Shown here one piece after another: positions 58,901 through 64,000 of a stretch of 64,000 nucleotides of DNA (positions within the stretch are counted from its first letter, which is position 1; each line of letters begins with the position of its first letter). The stretch lies in NCBI RefSeq assembly GCF_012273655.1, contig NZ_JAAWWP010000001.1, forward strand, positions 434,001 to 498,000. The letters run 5' to 3'. The translations under genes and the position numbers were made by a program. The notes under the pieces were generated by a model. That model searched no databases, was not told where the DNA came from, and saw only the letters and a program-made list of their open reading frames with translations. This DNA comes from Streptomyces physcomitrii (lineage in GTDB: Bacteria; Actinomycetota; Actinomycetes; Streptomycetales; Streptomycetaceae).

Positions 58901-61900
58901 TCAGAGGGCGCCCTTGCGGGTGAGGTGGTTGAAGAAGAGCCAGCCGGGGAGCACCGGCAGCCACAGGGTCAGCAGCCGGTAGAGCAGCACGGCGGGCGCC
59001 GCGACCTCCTTGGGCAGGCCCACCGCGATCAGTCCGACGGTCAGGGTGGCCTCGACGGCGCCCACGCCGCCGGGGGTCGGGGCGGCGGAGCCGAGGGCGT
59101 TGCCCGCGAGGAAGACCACCGCGACGCTGGCCAGACTCAGGGTGGAGGCGTCGTCCTTGCCGAAGGCGCGGATCGAGGCGTCCAGGCACATCACGAAGCA
59201 GGCCGTGAGCAGCAGCATGCCGCCGATGCCGGTGAGCAGCTTCTGCGGGCGCTGGAGCACGTCCAGCATGCGCGGCACCACCCCGGCGAACAGCGAACGC
59301 ACCCGGGTGGAGACGAATTTGCGCAGGAACGGGATCGAGGTCACCACCAGCACCAGCACCGCCACCGTCAGCAGACCGGCGATGACCGTACGGGACGGGG
59401 AGAGCGAGGGGGTCTTCTCGGTGCCCGTCAGATAGCCGAAGGTCAGCAGGAGGACGACATGGCTGCCGAGCCCGAAGAGCTGCGAGGCGCCGACGCTGGC
59501 CACCGCGAGCCCGGGCCGCACCCCGGAGCGCTGCAGAAAACGGGTGTTGAGGGCGACCCCGCCGACCGCGGCCGGGGCGACGATCTTCACGAAGGACCCG
59601 GCGACCTGCGCGGCCACGGTCCGCAGGAAGGGCACCCGCTCCGGCACGAAGCCGAGCAGGCTCATCGCCGCCGCGAAGTAGCTCAGCGCCGAGAAGACCA
59701 CGGCCGCGATGACCCAGCCCCACTGCGCCTCGTCGAAGAGGGTGCCGAACTCGATGTGGGTGAGCTGCGAGAGCAGGAAGTACGCGCCGATCGCGCCCGC
59801 GATGAAACTGACCAGGGTGCGCGGCCTGATCCGCTCCAGCCGGGCCGGCTCCACCGGGGCCTGCGGGCGGATCCGGAGCACCTGGTGGCGGATCTGGGTG
59901 AGCAGGTCCTCCTCGCGTGCTTCGTCCAGGGCCTCGTCGATGGCCCGCTTCTCGGCCTGCTTCTCGGCCCGGACCGCCTTCTTGCCGCGCTCCGGCGCAC
60001 GCGCCGCGCTGTCCTCGCCGCCGCTCTCCTCAAGCCGCGCCTGCTTGGCCCGCTGGGAGGCCTCGAGAACCGCCTCGCGCTCGCGCTGCGCCCGCTCCCG
60101 GGCGAGCTTGCGCAGGGTCGTACGGGTGGCCCGGGTCAGCGCGATGGGCTGGAGCATCGGCAGGCAGTCGGCGACCGCGTCGGGGCCCAGCACCGCGAGG
60201 GCCGAGGCCACCGAGCGTTCGGCGCCCACCCGCAGGCCGAGGGTGGCGAGGAGCTGGGCGATGTCCATCCGCAGGCCGAGGTCGCCGGCCGCGATCTCAC
60301 CGCCGCGCAGATCGGTGAGGATGACCTTGCCGGAGCGGTCCACCAGGAGGGCGTCGCCCGCGAGCCTGCGGTGCGCGATGCGCCGCGACTGCAGCGCCTT
60401 GACCTGCCGCCAGATGTCCGCGAGGAGCGCGTCGGTCAGCTCCTCGTCCGGCAGCGAGTCGAGGGTGCGGCCGCCGGTGTGCTCGTAGACCAGCATGACC
60501 GCGTCGGGGCCGAGCTCCGAGGTGGCGATCAGCTTGGGGGCGTTGGCCCCGGCCGAGATCACCGCATAGGCGAGCAGGGCCTCCTGCTCCAGGGCCTGCC
60601 GCAGGGACTGCAGGCTGCTGCGGGTGGTGATGCCGCGCAGGGTGATCCGGCGCCAGGCGCGATAGAAGAAACCTTGCGCCTGCTGTTCCCGGTCGACCAC
60701 CGTGACATCCAGCGGCGGCCCGTCCTCCAGGGTGACGAAGTAGCGCCGCCCGCGGTCCGCGTGCTCTATGCCGTCCTGGGCGGGCTCGACCTCCTGGCGG
60801 GCGGCGCTGAGCGGCCGGAACCCGACCCGGCGCAGCCCGGTGAGCAGGGTCCGCCCGGTGGGCCGGACGTTCGGGGAGCCGACGGTGTAGAGGGTGCCGT
60901 AGGCGACCGACCAGCCGATCAGCAGCGTCAGGATGATCGAGAACGGCGTCGTGTACCCGGTCACCAGCATCGCGAAGGCGTCGAGCAGCAGCACCGCCCA
61001 CAGCACCACCCGCCACCGCGGCCGGCGCGACATCCCGACCGCCGTCATATACGCGATCACCGGCGCGAGATAGCCGTGCACGGGATCGGTGAGGGCGTGC
61101 ACGTCCCCCGGCGCGGGCTGGGTCAGCGCGTCCTTGATCGACCCCGGCGCCGACTTCGCCACCCACAGATCGGTCGCCAGGGTGACGCCGTGCGCGAGCA
61201 CCGCCGCGAGCACACCGTCCGCGATACGCAGCCCGTCCCGCTTGATCAGCCGCTCGATGGCGAAGGCCACCGGCACGAGCAGGACCGCGATGCTGGAGGC
61301 CAGCCCCGCGAACTTGATCAGCAGATCGGGCGCCTGGCCGGTGCCCTTGCTGATGTCCTGTTCGAGGCCCGAGGTGGTGCCGTGGGCGAAGGCGGCGATG
61401 GCGAGCACCACCGCGATCGCGAGCATCCCCACCAGCAGCCGCATCAGATCCGAGGGGCGGTGCACCCGCGCCGCGAGCAGTGGCTCGTCACCCTCGACCT
61501 CGTCGGCGTGCGCACCCCCGCTGCGGATCGAGGCGTTCTCCCCGTCGGCGTGGGAACCGAGGCGGGGTGGGTGTGTGGGGGCGGGAGGGTGCGCAGGGGC
61601 GGCGGGGGTGGTCTGGGCGGCCGGAGTGGCCGGGGGCGCCGGGGTGGGCTGGGTTGCCGGGGGTGTGGGGGAGCTTTCGGTGGTGGGGGCGGCTGGGGGT
61701 GTGCGGGAACTCCGGGTGGTGCGGGCGGCCGGGGCCGTGGTGGGGCTCGGGGCCGTGGTCGAGTTCGGGGTGGAGGGGGCGGTCGGGGTGCCCTGGCGAG
61801 GGGGCGCGGTCGTGGGCTTCCCGGGCTGGGTTTCGCCGGGGCTGGTCCCGGGGGTGGTGGTCCCGGGGGTTGTGAGGGGTGCGGTCCGGGGTGCGGCGGT

Positions 61901-62401
61901 GGGTCTCGGCGGGGACTCCGCCTCCGGGCGGGTGCCCGTGGCCTGCCGGTCGGTGTCCGTACCCTCTGGGCCGGTTTCCGCGACGTCTGGGCCGGTTTCC
62001 GCGACAAGCTCTGGGCCGGCTTCCGTGACGTCTGGGCCGATGTCCGTGCCCTTCTGCTCGGTGCCCGTGCCTTCCGGCTCGGTGCCCATGCCCTTCTGCT
62101 CGGCGCTCGTGCCCGTCTGCCCGTCGCCCGTGCCCTCTGGGCTGGCGCCCGTGCTTTCCGTGCCGGTGCCCGTGCTCTCGGGACCGTTGCCCGCGCCCTT
62201 CCGGGTGGTGTCCGCGGCGGGCGGTGCGCCGTCCTGGTCCTCGGCTCCGCCGGGCGTGCCCGTGCCCGGCGCCCGCTCGCCGCGGCCCCCTGGCTCGCGG
62301 TGCGAGTCGGTGCCGGGCTCCTTGGCCGCTTCGTCGGGGCGCACGCCTCGCCGTTCCCTCGTCTCATCCGGTTCTGGGCGGTGCCCTGGCTCGTCCGTCA
62401 C
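58901..62401 (-). CDS. Giant membrane protein: disordered tail, degenerate kinase-like domain, LPG-synthase-type flippase domain
   Basis: 1166 residues. First about 310 are Pro/Thr/Glu-rich with irregular GTGTEPEGT repeats. Membrane helices follow near 320-500. A kinase/APH-like domain spans about 560-760: VYEHTGGRTLDSLPDEEL hinge, then HRRLAGDALLVDRSGKVILTDLRGG, where His677 and metal-binding Asp697 remain but the catalytic Asp (HxD) and Asn are gone. Residues about 850-1160 are an LPG_synthase_TM/UPF0104 domain with APAAVGGVALNTRFLQ and SAAPTPGGVGAVEATL, seen in lipid flippases. Start GTG 62401 is weakly supported. A lipid-linked transport role is inferred. Confidence 0.8.
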   Translation of the reverse strand: MTDEPGHRPEPDETRERRGVRPDEAAKEPGTDSHREPGGRGERAPGTGTPGGAEDQDGAPPAADTTRKGAGNGPESTGTGTESTGASPEGTGDGQTGTSAEQKGMGTEPEGTGTEQKGTDIGPDVTEAGPELVAETGPDVAETGPEGTDTDRQATGTRPEAESPPRPTAAPRTAPLTTPGTTTPGTSPGETQPGKPTTAPPRQGTPTAPSTPNSTTAPSPTTAPAARTTRSSRTPPAAPTTESSPTPPATQPTPAPPATPAAQTTPAAPAHPPAPTHPPRLGSHADGENASIRSGGAHADEVEGDEPLLAARVHRPSDLMRLLVGMLAIAVVLAIAAFAHGTTSGLEQDISKGTGQAPDLLIKFAGLASSIAVLLVPVAFAIERLIKRDGLRIADGVLAAVLAHGVTLATDLWVAKSAPGSIKDALTQPAPGDVHALTDPVHGYLAPVIAYMTAVGMSRRPRWRVVLWAVLLLDAFAMLVTGYTTPFSIILTLLIGWSVAYGTLYTVGSPNVRPTGRTLLTGLRRVGFRPLSAARQEVEPAQDGIEHADRGRRYFVTLEDGPPLDVTVVDREQQAQGFFYRAWRRITLRGITTRSSLQSLRQALEQEALLAYAVISAGANAPKLIATSELGPDAVMLVYEHTGGRTLDSLPDEELTDALLADIWRQVKALQSRRIAHRRLAGDALLVDRSGKVILTDLRGGEIAAGDLGLRMDIAQLLATLGLRVGAERSVASALAVLGPDAVADCLPMLQPIALTRATRTTLRKLARERAQREREAVLEASQRAKQARLEESGGEDSAARAPERGKKAVRAEKQAEKRAIDEALDEAREEDLLTQIRHQVLRIRPQAPVEPARLERIRPRTLVSFIAGAIGAYFLLSQLTHIEFGTLFDEAQWGWVIAAVVFSALSYFAAAMSLLGFVPERVPFLRTVAAQVAGSFVKIVAPAAVGGVALNTRFLQRSGVRPGLAVASVGASQLFGLGSHVVLLLTFGYLTGTEKTPSLSPSRTVIAGLLTVAVLVLVVTSIPFLRKFVSTRVRSLFAGVVPRMLDVLQRPQKLLTGIGGMLLLTACFVMCLDASIRAFGKDDASTLSLASVAVVFLAGNALGSAAPTPGGVGAVEATLTVGLIAVGLPKEVAAPAVLLYRLLTLWLPVLPGWLFFNHLTRKGAL

Positions 62402-62553
62402 CAGTCACCGTCCGCATGATGGTGGCATGCGCCGGGCGCGAGCGGAGGCAGCAGGGTGCCGCTCACGACCATCAAGTCCGCTTTGCCGGACTCTGCCGCC
62501 GGTGCCCCGCTGATCCGCCCGCGCTGTCGGTGGCGTACGGCAGGATGGGGCGG

Positions 62554-62949
62554 ATGAGCGAACAGAACCCCCCGAGCGAGCGCGCCGCACCCTCGGACGG
62601 CGACGGCGCTCACGAGCTGCCCGGCTACGCCGAGCGCGTCCTCGACGTCGCCGAACTGATCCCCGAGGGCCGCGTCATGACCTACGGCGATGTCGCCGAG
62701 TGGCTGGCCGAGGGCGGCCCCCGGCAGGTCGGCCGCGTCATGGCGCTCTACGGGGGAGCGGTCCCCTGGTGGCGGGTGGTCCGCGCCGACGGACACCTGC
62801 TCCCCGGCCACGAACTGCGCGCCCTGGAGCACTACCGCGCCGAGGGCACCCCGCTGCGGGAGGCCTCCCGCAGCACCGAGGGGCATCTGCCCCGCCTGGA
62901 CATGAGGCGGGCGCGCTGGGACGGCGGGGGCACGGAGGCTCACACCTGA
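62554..62949 (+). CDS. Alkyltransferase-like (ATL) DNA repair protein
   Basis: 131 residues. MGMT-type DNA-binding domain: YAERVLDVAELIPEGRVMTYGDVAEWL helix-turn-helix and the active-site loop, where the alkyl-accepting Cys of PCHRV is replaced: VPWWRV, Trp72. ATL proteins bind O6-alkylguanine, flip it and recruit nucleotide excision repair without repairing it themselves. The C-terminal extension is short. It is divergent from the giant membrane gene and precedes the UvrD-type helicase, as the homologue does in mycobacteria. Confidence 0.9.
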   Translation: MSEQNPPSERAAPSDGDGAHELPGYAERVLDVAELIPEGRVMTYGDVAEWLAEGGPRQVGRVMALYGGAVPWWRVVRADGHLLPGHELRALEHYRAEGTPLREASRSTEGHLPRLDMRRARWDGGGTEAHT

Positions 62950-63204
62950 CAGCCTGCGCCACCGCGCGCCCCCACGGCAGGCCCGTGGACCGTACGGGGG
63001 ACACCCGCGGGCCGCCCCGACTGGCGTACGTTCGACTCCCACGCCTCCGTGACCCGCAGCGCGGGCCGGTGGGGCCGGGGACGAGGAGGCGCGGGGACCA
63101 CAGGCTCCGTCGCTCTCCGGGCCCCCGGCCGCCGTCACCGCGCACAGCGGTCCGCGGCGGCCCGCACCGCACCACCAGCACAACCACCAGGACCGGCGAT
63201 TCAC

Positions 63205-64000
63205 GTGAGCTCCTCTTCCTCCACCCGGCGCCTGTCGCACCCCCGGGTCCGGCAGGGGGACTCCGCGTACCGTCTCGTCCGCACGCCGCCGGCCACCCTT
63301 GGCCCTCCTCGACTGGACGCAGCGCAGCAGGCCGTGGTTGATCACCAGGGCGGACCGCTCCTCGTCCTCGCCGGGCCCGGCACGGGCAAGACCACCACCC
63401 TCGTCGAGTCGGTCTGCGCCCGCCTCGCCCGCGGCGACGACCCGGAACGCCTCCTCGTCCTCACCTTCAGCCGCAAGGCCGCCGTCGAACTGCGCGACCG
63501 CATCGCGCTGCGCACCACCGCCGCGGGCGCCGTACAGGCCACCACCTTCCACTCCTTCTGCTACGCGCTGGTCCGCGCCCACCAGGACAGCGACCTCTTC
63601 CGTGAGCCCCTGCGGCTCCTCTCCGGCCCCGAGCAGGACGTCGCCGTACGCGAACTGCTCGCCGGCCAGATCGACCTGGCCCGGCACGGTCTCGCCCGCA
63701 CCCGCTGGCCGGACGAACTCCGGGCCTGCCTGACCACCCGCGGCTTCGCCGACGAGGTCCGCGCGGTGCTGGCCCGCTCCCGTGAACTCGGGCTCGGCCC
63801 GCGCTCGCTGGCCTCCTTCGCGGCCCGCATCGGGCGGCCCGACTGGGGAGCCGCCGCCGACTTCCTCGCCGAGTATCTGGACGTCCTCGACCTCCAGGGG
63901 GTCCTCGACTATGCCGAACTCGTCCACCGGGCGGTCCTCCTCGCCCGGCGCCCCGAGGTCGCGCGCCGACTCGCCGCCCGGTACGACACCGTGTTCGTCG
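63205..64000 (+). CDS. UvrD/PcrA-type superfamily 1 helicase, N-terminus only
   Basis: The frame runs open off the right edge, 265 codons seen. Q-motif LDAAQQAVVDH, Walker A LVLAGPGTGKTT (Lys62), motif Ia LLVLTFSRKAAVELRDRI and TTFHSFCYALVRAH (motif Ib) are all SF1A helicase. The length and the insert after motif Ib (SGPEQDVAVRELL) resemble the large actinobacterial helicase next to ATL (Rv3202c/AddB-like), thought to work with a second UvrD-like gene in double-strand-break processing. GTG 63205 is chosen as the earliest start after a stop-free stretch; no strong ribosome site. Confidence 0.88.
   Translation, partial: MSSSSSTRRLSHPRVRQGDSAYRLVRTPPATLGPPRLDAAQQAVVDHQGGPLLVLAGPGTGKTTTLVESVCARLARGDDPERLLVLTFSRKAAVELRDRIALRTTAAGAVQATTFHSFCYALVRAHQDSDLFREPLRLLSGPEQDVAVRELLAGQIDLARHGLARTRWPDELRACLTTRGFADEVRAVLARSRELGLGPRSLASFAARIGRPDWGAAADFLAEYLDVLDLQGVLDYAELVHRAVLLARRPEVARRLAARYDTVFV

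Noticed and set aside
58814..62419. 1201-codon rightward open frame opposite the giant membrane protein gene
   Set aside because: Composition is that of an antisense shadow (Gly/Arg/His/Gln-rich, no motif); the leftward frame has clear membrane helices and domain signatures.
62950..63204. Possible SOS (LexA) box before the helicase gene
   Set aside because: Only a GTACGTTCGA half-like sequence is seen; the palindromic partner is missing.

Overview
The window is high-GC (roughly 70% or more by eye) chromosomal DNA from an actinomycete, almost certainly a Streptomyces. Signs of this are third-codon-position GC near saturation, many GTG starts, GTGA/ATGA overlaps, TAGGCT-type -10 boxes six or seven bases before ATG starts (leaderless mRNAs), a SigE/anti-sigma/HtrA/TatB cassette, and many proline-rich tails on membrane proteins. 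No rRNA, tRNA, CRISPR array, integrase or insertion sequence was seen. From memory, gene content and order over most of the window resemble two blocks of the Mycobacterium tuberculosis chromosome (about Rv1177-Rv1239 for the left third, about Rv3201-Rv3211 for parts of the right half), so most of this is conserved actinobacterial core.

Left block (1-23 kb): a GNAT acetyltransferase (partial) and a 7Fe ferredoxin; dapC and dapE for diaminopimelate/lysine; a LOG-family nucleosidase; a FolP2-type dihydropteroate synthase homologue; a DivIVA-domain protein overlapping 3-methyladenine glycosylase I; a crotonase; DUF3117; then an O-methyltransferase divergent from the sigE-rseA-htrA-tatB envelope-stress group. 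A leftward operon encodes a PRC-barrel/MgtE-N/CBS protein, a DUF1003 protein and Mrp. A putative lipoprotein and a CorA channel follow.

Middle block (23-41 kb): SUFU-domain protein, MFS exporter, DUF6758, PHP phosphoesterase, MarC, a 48-residue protein, a NYN ribonuclease-like protein, an HTH/Clp-N regulator under a striking 48-bp dyad operator, an ArsR-SRPBCC fusion under a 20-bp inverted repeat, a DEAD-box RNA helicase with no canonical start codon, a ferritin-like protein, DUF3107, a TetR regulator, an alpha/beta hydrolase and a DUF3152 zincin-like protein.

Right block (41-64 kb): a leaderless 30-codon ORF ending His-Cys-Arg precedes a five-component oligopeptide ABC importer and looks like an attenuator. 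Next is a four-gene surface-polysaccharide-like locus: a PelF/DUF3492 glycosyltransferase, a polytopic membrane protein, a sugar-nucleotide epimerase and a spherulin-4 hydrolase. These two groups separate DUF3152 from moeZ, which I recall as close neighbours in mycobacteria, and are the most interesting accessory part. After moeZ come two tandem secreted TAP-like peptidases, a D-2-hydroxyacid dehydrogenase, a very large membrane protein with a degenerate kinase-like domain and a flippase-like domain, an alkyltransferase-like DNA repair protein, and the start of a UvrD-type helicase cut by the window edge.

Several intergenic gaps carry short tandem repeats (13, 15, 21, 24 and 36 bp). Two proteins (HtrA and DUF3152) share a Gly-Thr-Pro-Ala-His-Gly repeat in otherwise unrelated disordered regions. 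All functions are assigned by reading motifs; no database search was possible.
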